In this document: in pieces, positions 8,549 through 16,550 of the stretch
How positions within the stretch are numbered: position 1 is the stretch's first letter
Layout of the letters: each line of letters starts with the position of its first letter
Virus record (IMG/VR): IMGVR_UViG_3300008464_000005
Span: 1-29,052 of that record
Reading direction: 5' to 3' (one strand)
Length of the DNA: 29,052 nt
Origin: a virus
Notes under the pieces: model-generated
Told to the model about the DNA's origin: nothing
The model's database searches: none
What the model saw: only the letters and a program-made list of their open reading frames with translations
Translations under genes and position numbers: made by a program

Positions 8549-10713
8549 TGGGCGATTTACTGGACGAGCTTCAAGGTAATACAACCGATAGAATCGGTGA
8601 AAACGTCCGTGTTTTGGGTGGCGATTTACTGGATGAAGCGGGTATTGTTAATAAAGACAGCTCTTTATTGTCTAGCAAACTCACCCAGAAAGAAGCATCT
8701 GGAGACAGAATGCGTATTATTGAATCAATTAATGCTGATATGTCGAGTTTAGATAAGTTCCTGGTCGGCGCGGGGCGTGGCTTGACGAATGTTGCGCGTG
8801 GTGTTGGTTTAGCTGAACCAGAAGACGCGATCACTAGGGAAGCATTTACACAATTAGCCGACGATAATTTAGCGGCTCAGGCTGGTGAAATCATTGGTGA
8901 AGCAGCACCTTTTCTAGCCTTGGCCCCTTTAACCGGTTCGGGCTTAGCGGTAAGCGCAGGGGGTAGAGCGTTAATACCGGCGGCGACAGGAGCAGCGAGT
9001 CGAATAGGCGGAGCTATTGGTTTAGGTACTTTGGAAGGTGGAATTTTAACAAAAGGAAGAGGTGGAAATGCAGATGAAACGATACTTGGAGCAGGTGCCG
9101 GGGGCGCTATCGCGGGTACTATTGAGGCTGTTCTTCCTGTGCTTGGTCGCTTGGGGCGCAAGGTATTCCAGCGACTTGGGCGAACTCCTAAAGGGCCTCT
9201 TTTAACTGCAAACGGGCAACCAACAGCCGAGCTTCAGAAAGCCTTAAAAGATACGGGGACATCTTTTGACGATCTAAGCAATGAAGCCTTTGCACTAGTG
9301 AACAAAGAAGGCGTAGACCCGTCTCAAGCAGCAAGGGCAGCAAGGTTTAAGTCACAAGGCATACCAGCAACAGCAGGCGATATAAGTCAAGATTTCGGAC
9401 AGCAAGCCACTGAACAAAGAATACTATCTCAGGCAGGTACAACGGCTGGCGAACCGTTACGACAAGCTAAGCTTCATCAAAGCGAAGCGTTTAAAACACA
9501 AGTTAATGATCTAGTTGATTCGCTCGGCGTTCCTGATGAAGCGGGCGACACTTTAAAAGCCGCGCTATCAGGGCGTAAAAAGCTATTAAAAGCCGAAAAG
9601 AACAAATTATATAAAGAGGTCTTTGACGCTAACCCAGACATTAAAGCCGTTCCTATTCAAACTAATGATATTGCTGATGCAATGCCCGGCATAGATGATT
9701 TGGACGATTTATCTATCACGGCTCCCGAATCGGTCGAGAAAGTACGGCTTGCGCTGGCTCGTTTCGGCATTGATGGCAGTGAAGAAGGGTTGGAATTATT
9801 AGAGAAAAAAGGACTAACCGCGCAACCATTAACAGCCGGTAACTTTGAACGATTCAGAAAAACGATAAACAGTATTGAAAGAGCCGACCAAACAGGCGCA
9901 GCCAAGGTTATGACTGGGCCAATTAAATCAGCCTTAGATAAAGAGGGCGATATTATTGCAGACGCTATTGAAGCGTCTGGTATTGATGGAGGTCAATTTA
10001 TTGACGCTTTGAAAGAGGCTCGCGGCATTGTAAGGCAAGTTAAAACAGAGTTTTCACCACAGGCGATAACAGGAAGGCTAATTGATGTTAAACGCGATGG
10101 CGTTACTCCAGTTATAGAAGCATCTAAGGCGGTTAATGAATTATTGAAGCCCGGCGCACCAATTGAGAATTTGCAACGTACCTTGTCAAGCCTTAATAAA
10201 TCCGGCGCTAACGGCAAGAAAGCTATAAAAGACATTCAAGCCTCGGTGGTATTAAACGCGCTTAATGACGCGTTAAAAGCTCCCTCAAGAAAGACAGCAG
10301 GAATCGAGACGATCGGCGGCATTCCTTTTGCTAAATCATTATCTAAATTTGGTGATGATAAGCTTGAATTATTGTTCAAAGGCAATAAGAAATCCCTAAA
10401 TAGATTAATGAACTTAAAGCAAACGGCTTTAGATATTACGCCCACGGCTGGAGCAACGCCTAAAGGCTCTGCACCCGTGATACTCGACATAATGAGAAGG
10501 GCGGGGAGCATGCCGGGTCTAGCTGCAATCCGTGACGCAATAGAGTTTGTTGTTAATGCAGGAGCGGATGAGAGAGCAGTACGCAAGGCAATGGACGCTA
10601 AACCAATATTTAAAAAAGCACTTAGAACACTAAGCTCAGATTTTCCCGCTATTGCATCGGTTATCGGGGTTTCAGCAATACCAAAAGCAACCGAAGATAA
10701 GGGGGATAGATAA
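8548..10713 (+). CDS. Large internal virion / ejection protein, P22 gp16-like by position
   Basis: This is a 721-residue protein (P22 gp16 has 609). Near the N-terminus (about 110-215) are long Gly/Ala-rich hydrophobic helices (IIGEAAPFLALAPL, GAGAGGAIAGTIEAVLP) that could insert into membrane. The remainder is charged and helical with several KAL/KK-rich stretches. P22 gp16 is the largest ejected protein and is membrane-active; position and composition agree, but sequence identity cannot be shown by eye. I see no lytic transglycosylase motif. It overlaps the genes on either side by TAATG. Confidence 0.6.
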   Translation: MGDLLDELQGNTTDRIGENVRVLGGDLLDEAGIVNKDSSLLSSKLTQKEASGDRMRIIESINADMSSLDKFLVGAGRGLTNVARGVGLAEPEDAITREAFTQLADDNLAAQAGEIIGEAAPFLALAPLTGSGLAVSAGGRALIPAATGAASRIGGAIGLGTLEGGILTKGRGGNADETILGAGAGGAIAGTIEAVLPVLGRLGRKVFQRLGRTPKGPLLTANGQPTAELQKALKDTGTSFDDLSNEAFALVNKEGVDPSQAARAARFKSQGIPATAGDISQDFGQQATEQRILSQAGTTAGEPLRQAKLHQSEAFKTQVNDLVDSLGVPDEAGDTLKAALSGRKKLLKAEKNKLYKEVFDANPDIKAVPIQTNDIADAMPGIDDLDDLSITAPESVEKVRLALARFGIDGSEEGLELLEKKGLTAQPLTAGNFERFRKTINSIERADQTGAAKVMTGPIKSALDKEGDIIADAIEASGIDGGQFIDALKEARGIVRQVKTEFSPQAITGRLIDVKRDGVTPVIEASKAVNELLKPGAPIENLQRTLSSLNKSGANGKKAIKDIQASVVLNALNDALKAPSRKTAGIETIGGIPFAKSLSKFGDDKLELLFKGNKKSLNRLMNLKQTALDITPTAGATPKGSAPVILDIMRRAGSMPGLAAIRDAIEFVVNAGADERAVRKAMDAKPIFKKALRTLSSDFPAIASVIGVSAIPKATEDKGDR

Positions 10714-11336
10714 TGGCGCGTTTTGGCGAAATAGGTAAACAGTATTTTGATGATGCGGGTGACCCCTTAATATTGGGGAAGCTGTATTTTTATGAATCAG
10801 GCACGACCACGGATAAAGACACGTTTGCAGATGTGAACCTGTCGATTACTAACACTAATCCGGTGATACTAACCGCGGCAGGTAGACAACCGAATGTATT
10901 TTTTAACGGCTCTGCTAGGGTAATCTTAACCAAAAACGACGACACACAGATCGAAGTGCGCGACCCTGAAGGTGGCGAAACAGGAAGCGGTCAGTTTGAG
11001 ACGTGGAACGCACTAACGATTTTTAACGAGGGTGATATTGTTATTGCGTCAAACGCTCGTTATTACCGTTCTTTTACAGATAACAATCAAGGAAACGACC
11101 CAACGACAACGCCCACAGAATGGGAAGAGGTCGAGTTCTTAAAGATATGGAACGTCTCAGTTACGTATGATTTAAACGCCACTGTAAAAGGCTCTGACGG
11201 TCTCTTCTACCGCTCTTTAGTTGGCTCAAATATTGGCAACGACCCGACGTTAGACGCTGGCGCAAATTGGGGCGCACCCATACCCGCACAAGAATCAGAT
11301 CTAGCACTTATCCAAGCATCCGTACTTTCATTTTAA
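10713..11336 (+). CDS. Tail protein: head-binding-like N-terminus plus two CBM5/12-like repeats
   Basis: This is a 207-residue protein. Residues 1-75 (GEIGKQYFDDAGDPLILGKLYFYESGTT...NPVILTAAGR) resemble the virion-binding N-terminal domains of podophage tailspikes and fibres. Two tandem repeats follow at about 98-139 and 146-188. Each has the order W..x..Y/FxxGD/x.V..s...YYRS...N.GNDPT...W, the pattern of family 5/12 chitin-binding modules. It may bind surface polysaccharide or act as an adaptor for the glycine-rich adhesin encoded downstream. There is no catalytic domain. Confidence 0.7.
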   Translation: MARFGEIGKQYFDDAGDPLILGKLYFYESGTTTDKDTFADVNLSITNTNPVILTAAGRQPNVFFNGSARVILTKNDDTQIEVRDPEGGETGSGQFETWNALTIFNEGDIVIASNARYYRSFTDNNQGNDPTTTPTEWEEVEFLKIWNVSVTYDLNATVKGSDGLFYRSLVGSNIGNDPTLDAGANWGAPIPAQESDLALIQASVLSF

Positions 11337-11345
11337 GGAAACATT

Positions 11346-11759
11346 ATGGCTATCACAAACACAGCAGCATTCGCCCAAACATCTAAAACAGGTTCAGCCG
11401 TTGCTATCGCAGCATCTGTAGTAACTACTGACGCACCAACCAATACAATCCTGATCGCTACAGCGGGAGTAGATGGCGGTATTTTGACTAAACTAACCGC
11501 TATCCCACGAGCCACCGTCACGGCTTCAGGGTTGTATTTATTTATATCTCAAGATTCAGGTACGACTAAACGAATGGTTGATAGTGCTTTAATGGCTGCT
11601 TATACATACGCAGCTACTACGGACAATGAACCGACTATCTTTGATGATATTACTGAAACTACACCAATTCGATTGCAGGCAGGCGATGAGCTTTATGTAT
11701 CAAGTGCCGTAGCTTTAGCCGGTGGCATTGTATTTAACGCTGAATGGACTGACTTTTAA
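11346..11759 (+). CDS. Small beta-rich tail/virion protein
   Basis: This is a 137-residue protein, Ala/Thr-rich with alternating strands (NTILIATAGVDGGILTKLTAIPRATVTASGLYLFIS). It ends FNAEWTDF. The start ATG follows an AAGGAAAC ribosome site, and the stop overlaps the next start (TAATG). This protein type occurs in tail regions of several phages without a known role. Its place between the adaptor-like and adhesin genes suggests a tail or fibre component. Confidence 0.6.
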   Translation: MAITNTAAFAQTSKTGSAVAIAASVVTTDAPTNTILIATAGVDGGILTKLTAIPRATVTASGLYLFISQDSGTTKRMVDSALMAAYTYAATTDNEPTIFDDITETTPIRLQAGDELYVSSAVALAGGIVFNAEWTDF

Positions 11760-12646
11760 TGGCTTATTTACCTAAATTAAAACCTGCTATCGGCAATCAG
11801 TTAGGAGGTATGCCGGAAAGAACTAAGGGCGTTCCAGTTAGAGGTGAGATGACTTTTGCTATTCCCGGAGCATATACGTGGATAGTGCCAGAAGGTGTCA
11901 CTTCTGTAAGTATAGTTTGTGTTGGTGGTGGTGGTGGTTCGACACATGCTGATCTAGCCACCGACTACCGAAACGGCGGCGGTGGTGGCTCTCTTGCATG
12001 GGTTAATAATGTAAGCGTGGCATCTGGTGATGAAGTGAACGTGCTGGTTGGAGAGGGGGGGTTTGGGCAACCGCTTGGGGGTACGCCAATCAGTGATGGA
12101 GGTAATTCGGATGCTGTGGTGAAAGGCGTGACTGTAGTTGAGGCAGGAGGCGGCAAAGCTGGCCCAGATGCCGCCTCCGCAGCTCTTGGAGGCGTTGTTA
12201 TTGTTGGTTCTGGCGGGAGTGGTGGCGCTGGCGGCAGTTCGGTAGACACTAACAATAATTACACGTCTTCTGGCGGTGGCGCTGGTGGTTACAGTGGAGA
12301 TGGTGGTGATGGAATAGAAACCGTTAATTCAACAGTCGCAGGAAATGCCGGTGCTGGCGGTGCTGGTGGCTCTGGCGGCGGTACAACGAGTACAATTGGC
12401 GGAGCCGGTGGGGTTGGCATATTTGGCGAGGGGCCGTCAGGCGCAGGCGGCGCGGGGACAGGCAGTATTGGTGGCGGTGGTGGCTCTGGCGGGCAAAATG
12501 GCTATGATAATGAAACGCGTAGCGGTTTGTTTGGTGGAGGTGGTTCGCTTACTGCCTCTATTAGTGGCCACGGGGGATCTGGTGCAGTAAGAATTCTATG
12601 GGGAAAAGGTAGAGCATTTCCAAGTACAGACGTAGGACAATCATAA
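11759..12646 (+). CDS. Glycine-rich tail adhesin
   Basis: This is a 295-residue protein. A short N-terminal strand domain (TFAIPGAYTWIVPEGVTSVSIVCVGGGGG, about 30-58) matches the entry of phage glycine-rich domains. It is followed by about ten Gly-rich runs (GGGGGS, GSGGSGGAGGS, GAGGAGGSGGG and others) through residue about 275, closing with GHGGSGAVRILWG. Poly-glycine helices of this type form the receptor-binding tip of T-even-like gp38 adhesins, where loops between the runs set host range. A receptor-binding role here is inference. Confidence 0.75.
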   Translation: MAYLPKLKPAIGNQLGGMPERTKGVPVRGEMTFAIPGAYTWIVPEGVTSVSIVCVGGGGGSTHADLATDYRNGGGGGSLAWVNNVSVASGDEVNVLVGEGGFGQPLGGTPISDGGNSDAVVKGVTVVEAGGGKAGPDAASAALGGVVIVGSGGSGGAGGSSVDTNNNYTSSGGGAGGYSGDGGDGIETVNSTVAGNAGAGGAGGSGGGTTSTIGGAGGVGIFGEGPSGAGGAGTGSIGGGGGSGGQNGYDNETRSGLFGGGGSLTASISGHGGSGAVRILWGKGRAFPSTDVGQS

Positions 12647-13278
12647 TGATTAAAACAAATATACAAACACAAGAACTAACCCGTGAAGCCATCCCTGCTA
12701 ATATCAGAGGGCTATCAACTTACACATTAAATAACCTTCAAACAGAGCTAAATCCAGTACCTTTGAACCTAACGGACATTGAGTATTGGAATGAATCGCC
12801 GCAATCAACAGCTTACGACTCAGAAACACAGAAACTAGGTGCGGAGATACTAACGATAGACGTTACTAATCGTGTGGTTATTGTCACTCATGAAGTGGTT
12901 GAATTAACAGCGCAAGAGATAACAGATAACTTGAATGCCGCTAAAGCAAGCAAGATCGTCACATTAGAATCTAAAGCATTAGGAGTACAGCTTGAAGATT
13001 TAACGGCGGGCGGCGTTACTTTCACAACTGACGCAGAAAGCATCTCTGAAATTACTACATCTCTATCAATCATGGGCAGAAACCCAACTGAAACAATAGA
13101 TTTCAAGGGTAAGTCAGGTTGGGCGGTGGCTAATAAAGCCGCTCTTGAAGCTATGCAGGATGCGGTGTGGGTTAAGCGTAAAGCGACTAATGCTAATGAG
13201 AAATTACATGACGACGCTATCAATGCACTAACAACCGTTCAAGCGGTAAATGATTATGATATTGCGACTGGCTGGTAA
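12646..13278 (+). CDS. Tail-fibre-associated protein with DUF4376-like C-terminus
   Basis: This is a 210-residue protein. The C-terminal half (about 90-205) follows the DUF4376 pattern: an AAKASKIVTLES helix, then GVTFTTDAESISEITTSLSIMG, a W in KSGWAVANKAALEAMQDAV, and a closing helix with TTVQAVNDYDIATGW. This domain commonly sits at the end of tail-fibre or fibre-assembly proteins encoded beside the adhesin. The N-terminal half contains YWNESPQS. It may be a fibre chaperone or a minor tail protein. Confidence 0.65.
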   Translation: MIKTNIQTQELTREAIPANIRGLSTYTLNNLQTELNPVPLNLTDIEYWNESPQSTAYDSETQKLGAEILTIDVTNRVVIVTHEVVELTAQEITDNLNAAKASKIVTLESKALGVQLEDLTAGGVTFTTDAESISEITTSLSIMGRNPTETIDFKGKSGWAVANKAALEAMQDAVWVKRKATNANEKLHDDAINALTTVQAVNDYDIATGW

Positions 13279-13280
13279 GT

Positions 13281-13673
13281 ATGCAGTATAAAAAAGGCTA
13301 TAAGTATCAGTTAGCCGAATTACAGCGGTTTAAAATTGATATTAAAGCCGACATTAAGACGTCCTTTATTGAGATGGATAGCAATGGATGCCTAACGATA
13401 AAAAAAGGCTATGCGTGGGACGGGGCAAGCGTTATCCCTGATCGCCTTACTAATATGCGGGCATCTTTGGTGCATGATGCTTTATATCAACTTATGCGAG
13501 AAAGGGAATTAAGCTTCACACGTTGGCGTGAAGCAGACTTAGAATTTGATAAGTTACTTAAAATGGATGGCGCGTGGGGTATTACGCGCAAAATAGACAT
13601 GGCGGGTCTTTGGATAGCGCAAGGAAAAGCCGCGCACCCCAGCAACCGTAAAAGCGTTCTAACGGCCCCATGA
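13281..13673 (+). CDS. DUF1353-like phage protein
   Basis: This is a 130-residue protein with the DUF1353 landmarks: KKGYAWDGASVIPDRL (about 41-56), VHDALYQLM (about 64-72) and a conserved helix after it (READLEFDKLLKMDG). The family is found next to endolysin and tail genes in many phages, and its biochemical role is unknown. The stop overlaps the start of the endopeptidase gene (ATGA), so it is part of the late lysis cluster. Confidence 0.7.
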   Translation: MQYKKGYKYQLAELQRFKIDIKADIKTSFIEMDSNGCLTIKKGYAWDGASVIPDRLTNMRASLVHDALYQLMRERELSFTRWREADLEFDKLLKMDGAWGITRKIDMAGLWIAQGKAAHPSNRKSVLTAP

Positions 13674-14089
13674 TGATTAGAGGCAATGATTGCCACGGGT
13701 CAGGCGCTTATCTAGCGTCACGAGGCTCTAGGGAGCATAACGGTATAGATATATGCTGTGATAAGGGTGAGCTAATAACATCGTTCATTAATGGCGTGGT
13801 GACAAAGATAGGCTATCCATATTCACAAGGGCTATTAACTCATCCAGCTAAAAAAGCATTGCGTTACGTCCAAGTCACGGATTTATACGGCTTTGATATT
13901 CGCTGTTTTTATGTACTGCCATCCGTAGAAGTAGGCGATAGGATAACCGCAGGGCAAATTTTAGGTGATGCACAGGGATTAACTGATATATACGAAGGAA
14001 TCACCGAGCACTATCATTTTGAAGTGTTAATGATGATAGGTAGAAATAAGTTGTTTGTTGACCCTGAAAAGTACCTAGCTGCACGATAG
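13670..14089 (+). CDS. M23-family endopeptidase (endolysin candidate)
   Basis: This is a 139-residue single-domain protein. The zinc ligands of LytM-type M23 peptidases are visible: H23 and D27 in EHNGIDI (HxxxD), and the HxH pair H114/H116 in EHYHFEV. The segment PSVEVGDRITAGQILGDAQ (84-102) is the usual strand before the HxH. It would cut peptide cross-links in peptidoglycan. There is no signal peptide or membrane anchor, so a holin would be needed for cytosolic enzyme to reach the wall. Its place after the tail genes and before membrane proteins supports lysis rather than a tail-tip enzyme. Confidence 0.8.
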   Translation: MMIRGNDCHGSGAYLASRGSREHNGIDICCDKGELITSFINGVVTKIGYPYSQGLLTHPAKKALRYVQVTDLYGFDIRCFYVLPSVEVGDRITAGQILGDAQGLTDIYEGITEHYHFEVLMMIGRNKLFVDPEKYLAAR

Positions 14090-14105
14090 ATTTTATCGTG
14101 TTTTT
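14082..14105 (+). terminator. Intrinsic terminator overlapping the endopeptidase stop codon
   Basis: The arms CACGATA (14082-14088) and TATCGTG (14094-14100) flank a 5-base loop and are followed by TTTTT. The left arm contains part of the TAG stop. The stem is short and AT-rich, so it probably attenuates transcription rather than ending it fully. Confidence 0.6.
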
Positions 14106-14138
14106 AATTAATGTTAAGATAACCAAAAAGGAGGCAAT

Positions 14139-14189
14139 ATGTCAGGTAGAAATACACGAAAAGGCAAGACCAAGCCAAAGAAAAAGTAA
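14139..14189 (+). CDS. 16-residue basic micro-ORF with near-perfect Shine-Dalgarno
   Basis: The ATG is preceded by AAAAAGGAGG at ideal spacing. The peptide MSGRNTRKGKTKPKKK is half Lys/Arg. Its TAA overlaps the ATG of the membrane protein (TAATG). It could be a translational coupling leader for the lysis membrane gene, or a real small nucleic-acid-binding peptide. The strength of the ribosome site makes chance unlikely. Confidence 0.55.
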   Translation: MSGRNTRKGKTKPKKK

Positions 14190-14605
14190 TGGATATTTAC
14201 GGGTTCTTTGACCTAATAGCCGTTATTGCTGGTATAGCAGTAGCGGCGCATTTAAAGACTAAAGACAGTTTATTACTGGCTGTTTTCTTTATTGTATCCT
14301 CCATAATTTCATTCATTTTATTTCAAACAGAGTGCTATGAGTATTTTCAGCACATCTTCATTGCTTTATCTTTAATCTTTGGCTTATCTAGCACGCGGCA
14401 TCCTGTCACGCTCGGTTATGCAATGTATCTAGTTTTAATTGGTTTAAATACGATCTATGAAGTAACTCTTTATACAATGTATATTTATATGATATACGCT
14501 TATCAGCTTTGGGTGGTCAGGTATGAAAGCATGGGCAGTCGCATTGGCTGTATCTGGGTTAATCGTTCTGATAAAGAAGCTTATAAAAAAGGCCCGGCAA
14601 CATGA
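14189..14605 (+). CDS. Polytopic membrane protein, holin candidate
   Basis: This is a 138-residue protein with about four hydrophobic segments (about 5-22, 27-45, 54-67, 75-106) and a short polar C-terminus. It directly follows the endopeptidase and is coupled to the preceding micro-ORF. A holin role is inferred from position and topology. No named holin family is recognised, and four segments is more than the usual one to three. Confidence 0.5.
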   Translation: MDIYGFFDLIAVIAGIAVAAHLKTKDSLLLAVFFIVSSIISFILFQTECYEYFQHIFIALSLIFGLSSTRHPVTLGYAMYLVLIGLNTIYEVTLYTMYIYMIYAYQLWVVRYESMGSRIGCIWVNRSDKEAYKKGPAT

Positions 14606-14612
14606 GCGATGA
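14523..14612 (+). CDS. Possible nested 29-residue single-span membrane peptide
   Basis: This is a second frame inside the end of the holin-candidate gene. Its sequence is MKAWAVALAVSGLIVL followed by IKKLIKKARQHER: one hydrophobic span then a strongly basic tail. It reaches ten bases past the start of the next gene, making a chain of three overlapping frames. The topology resembles small lysis regulators, but the ribosome site is weak (TCAGG almost adjacent to the ATG). Treat as a candidate only. Confidence 0.3.
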   Translation: MKAWAVALAVSGLIVLIKKLIKKARQHER

Positions 14613-14937
14613 ACTATTTCAGATATTGTTTAATTATATCTACGTTCCTTTTGTCGCTGCATTCATAATAAGCGCGTCATTTTTCTGGCGCTTAAGAGAA
14701 AAAGACTGTGAGAATATGCTCCACGAGATAGAAGAGATCGACAGAAGATTATCTAATGCAGTTTCACAAGCAGAAGTTAGACTCATGATAGAAGATAAAT
14801 TCGAGCAACTAAACAGATCAAACGATATTCAAACTAAACTACTAGCCAAGATAACCGAAAACACCGCCCAAACTAGCGTTAACATAGCTAGAATGGACGA
14901 GCGACTAAAGGCCGTAGAGTCTAAGATGATTTCTTAG
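14602..14937 (+). CDS. Single-span membrane protein with coiled coil, lysis accessory candidate
   Basis: This is a 111-residue protein. One N-terminal span (about 12-29, YVPFVAAFIISASFFW) is followed by a charged alpha-helical region to the end (EIEEIDRRLSNAVSQAEVRLMIEDKFEQL, ENTAQTSVNIARMDERLKAVESK). The topology is that of i-spanins (Rz) and of some holin-linked proteins. No overlapping outer-membrane spanin with a lipobox is visible, so the spanin call is weak. It is the last rightward gene before the convergent leftward operon. Confidence 0.5.
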   Translation: MSDELFQILFNYIYVPFVAAFIISASFFWRLREKDCENMLHEIEEIDRRLSNAVSQAEVRLMIEDKFEQLNRSNDIQTKLLAKITENTAQTSVNIARMDERLKAVESKMIS

Positions 14938-15013
14938 GCTTCTTAAATATACGATCAAAGTTCTCATTAAACTTTTTCTTATCAGACGGTCTTTGTTTGC
15001 TGCCTTTTGACAT
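14921..15013 (-). CDS. 30-residue basic protein, last gene of the leftward operon
   Basis: The reading starts ATG at 15013, coupled by TAATG to the stop of the preceding minus gene, with a GAGGGGTGG tract before it. The peptide is MSKGSKQRPSDKKKFNENFD followed by RIFKKPKKSS. Small basic proteins of this type recur in phage early operons. Its 3' end overlaps the end of the plus-strand membrane gene by 17 bases, so the two operons converge here without a separate terminator. Confidence 0.55.
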   Translation of the reverse strand: MSKGSKQRPSDKKKFNENFDRIFKKPKKSS

Positions 15014-15378
15014 TACCACCACCCCTCATTAGATTTTAACATCTCAGTTTCACGACTATGCCACACACAATTAACCCCTGAACACTCGGCTAAGTGCCTT
15101 TCAAATACTTGGTATGTTTCAATCGTTTCCTTAGTCGTTAGTTGGCTAGAAGTCTTGCCGCCATTCATAGCTTTAGATACCACGTTGAACAATTCGTGTA
15201 GATTGTCTTTTGTCCACTTAGCCTTAAATCCTTTCTTCATGGCCTGCTCAATAAACACCGTGTACTCATAACCTGAATCATCTAGCTTTGTAGCATACTC
15301 GGTTAAAGTGCCAAACAGTGACGTTCTTTGTTTAGCTGTTCTCGGTTTAACCTCTGGCTTTTCGTATGTATCATTCAT
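15013..15378 (-). CDS. NinB-neighbourhood type phage early protein
   Basis: This is a 121-residue protein. The stretch WTKDNLHELFNVVSKAMNGG, then KTSSQLTTKETIETYQVFERHL, follows a pattern frequent in phage early genes (WTKE.VKE...PV.KAM.GK.STTELTTKEV.E.Y.V..RHL), where it lies beside recombination and replication genes. The usual VPFPS ending is replaced by VNCVWHSRETE. The function of the family is not established. It overlaps the genes on both sides. Confidence 0.55.
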   Translation of the reverse strand: MNDTYEKPEVKPRTAKQRTSLFGTLTEYATKLDDSGYEYTVFIEQAMKKGFKAKWTKDNLHELFNVVSKAMNGGKTSSQLTTKETIETYQVFERHLAECSGVNCVWHSRETEMLKSNEGWW

Positions 15379-15535
15379 TAAATAACCCCTCTTTCCTGCA
15401 TTCTTCTAGCAGCTTAACCCACGTTTCAGATAATTGACGTTGATCGCCCCGCTCTTGGGCCATTAAAGAACCCGTTAGTATTAGCCTTCTGAATGTCGCA
15501 GATTTAGGCTTTCTTCTTTTGGGTCGTTTATTCAT
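15371..15535 (-). CDS. Small basic protein of unknown function
   Basis: This is a 54-residue protein: MNKRPKRRKPKSATFRRLIL then a polar helix ending EECRKEGLFNE. The first 20 residues are strongly basic. The start is coupled to the preceding minus gene (TAATG), and its stop lies beyond the next start (ATGAATGA). No domain is recognised. Confidence 0.6.
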   Translation of the reverse strand: MNKRPKRRKPKSATFRRLILTGSLMAQERGDQRQLSETWVKLLEECRKEGLFNE

Positions 15536-16029
15536 TACTCAACCCCCGTTAGCATCAGTTTTACGTCTTCAGCCATGTTCTCAGCTACCCACTCGACAGC
15601 GTCATGCGTGGAATAAAGTTCGCTTTCTTTGTCCTGATAAGACCATCCACACTCGACTTCAGATTCAGAAGTTAAAAAACACCTGTCGGCTGGCTCACCT
15701 TCCCAATCTATTTCTTTTTCTTTGCGCTCTGCGAGAGCGTCTATCACCCTAACCTTTGCTTGCTGGCGCTTAATAGCCAGCTCTGCTGCTTCACGGGTTA
15801 GGTAGACGTTACCTAGTAACCACAAAGCTTTGTCATCTGCATCGTCGACCCACCTTTTACTGTACGCCTCCCCAACGCTACTCAAGAGCCAATACTTATC
15901 CCCAACCACCGGCTTAACCCTACCGTATTTGGGTTTAGGTAGCATCTTATTTACTATTGATGAATTGCGTGTATACCCTGCCTCTGCAAGCTGTGCTTCT
16001 GAAATAATTACTCCGTTAAATATCGGCAT
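15535..16029 (-). CDS. Hypothetical phage protein with GN-x-[FY]-LT repeat helix
   Basis: This is a 164-residue protein. Residues about 70-100 (WLLGNVYLTREAAELAIKRQ then QAKVRVIDALAE) match a motif common in phage early proteins, where an aromatic strand and GN lead into a long amphipathic helix. The C-terminus is acidic (SEVECGWSYQDKESELYSTH). The N-terminal INGVIISEAQLAEAGY-like start could be a small helical domain. The function is unknown. Confidence 0.6.
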   Translation of the reverse strand: MPIFNGVIISEAQLAEAGYTRNSSIVNKMLPKPKYGRVKPVVGDKYWLLSSVGEAYSKRWVDDADDKALWLLGNVYLTREAAELAIKRQQAKVRVIDALAERKEKEIDWEGEPADRCFLTSESEVECGWSYQDKESELYSTHDAVEWVAENMAEDVKLMLTGVE

Positions 16030-16208
16030 TACTCTTCTCCGTACTCTTTATCTAGCTTTTCGAGCTCCTCGTCCCACTCAGTACCCAAATCAGCTATCCC
16101 TTGTTGGTAGGCTGGAGGCAGGGTGTCTTTAATGATGTATATAGCCGTTGTTAGAGCATTTTCCATAAGTAAGCTTCTACTTTCCCAATACGTTTTAGGC
16201 TCTTTCAT
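16029..16208 (-). CDS. Small acidic hypothetical protein
   Basis: This is a 59-residue protein starting MKEPKTYWESRSLLMENALT and ending with an acidic helix (DEELEKLDKEYGEE). A GGAGAAAC ribosome site lies just before the ATG. The stop overlaps the next start. No family is recognised; it is likely an ordinary early phage gene. Confidence 0.6.
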   Translation of the reverse strand: MKEPKTYWESRSLLMENALTTAIYIIKDTLPPAYQQGIADLGTEWDEELEKLDKEYGEE

Positions 16209-16384
16209 CTTTGTTTCTCCACTGTAAAATGCGACTCACCCATCTTTCTATGCCAAGTACCACATGAGCATTTGTATGGAAAAATCATTGAGTTGTTGCC
16301 TTCTAGTCGTTCACTGCAATTAGGGCAGTGAGGCTTTCTTTCTCTGACAAACTTGTACTTTGGGAACAGTTTGTTAGTTGGCAT
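16205..16384 (-). CDS. Small zinc-ribbon protein
   Basis: This is a 59-residue protein with a two-knuckle zinc ribbon: CPNC at 20-23 and CSC at 39-41, with a conserved W after it (CGTWHRKM). The N-terminus is basic (KLFPKYKFVRERK). It is probably a nucleic-acid-binding or host-modulating early protein. The ribosome site AAAAGGAGAAA precedes the ATG. It overlaps the next gene by four bases. Confidence 0.65.
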   Translation of the reverse strand: MPTNKLFPKYKFVRERKPHCPNCSERLEGNNSMIFPYKCSCGTWHRKMGESHFTVEKQR

Positions 16385-16550
16385 TAGTTTTCTCCTTTTT
16401 TAGCTTCAATCTTTTAGCGTTTTTTCTTAGCCTTTTTCTATCTGCTCGGTTCAGTCGTTGATCGTCGTGTTGCCATGCTCGTGAGGGCTCTTTAACGCCT
16501 ACTGGTGACGAGAAAGCCCCTAATATGGTGTAGTACCATTCCTGCTTTAG
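16374..16550 (-). pseudogene. Coding-like frame lacking a start codon
   Basis: One minus-strand frame is open for 58 codons before TAA at 16374-16376. It reads like a real early phage protein (KQEWYYTILGAFSSPVGVKE, then SRAWQHDDQRLNRADRKRLRK). It has no ATG, GTG or TTG near its 5' end. The only ATG there (16552-16554) is in another frame and opens a 20-residue frame. A one-base shift right after that ATG would restore a full gene. It may be a recent frameshift, a sequencing error, or a non-standard start. Confidence 0.4.

Noticed and set aside
10236-10586. 116-residue minus-strand frame
   Set aside because: It is opposite the long ejection-protein gene, has no ribosome site and reads as a compositional shadow.
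12345-12590. 81-residue Val/Ala-rich plus frame
   Set aside because: It is the out-of-frame reading of the poly-glycine repeats in the adhesin gene.
14602-14937. Rz/Rz1 spanin pair
   Set aside because: The topology fits an i-spanin but no lipobox-bearing partner frame is visible inside or after it, so only a general lysis-accessory call was kept.
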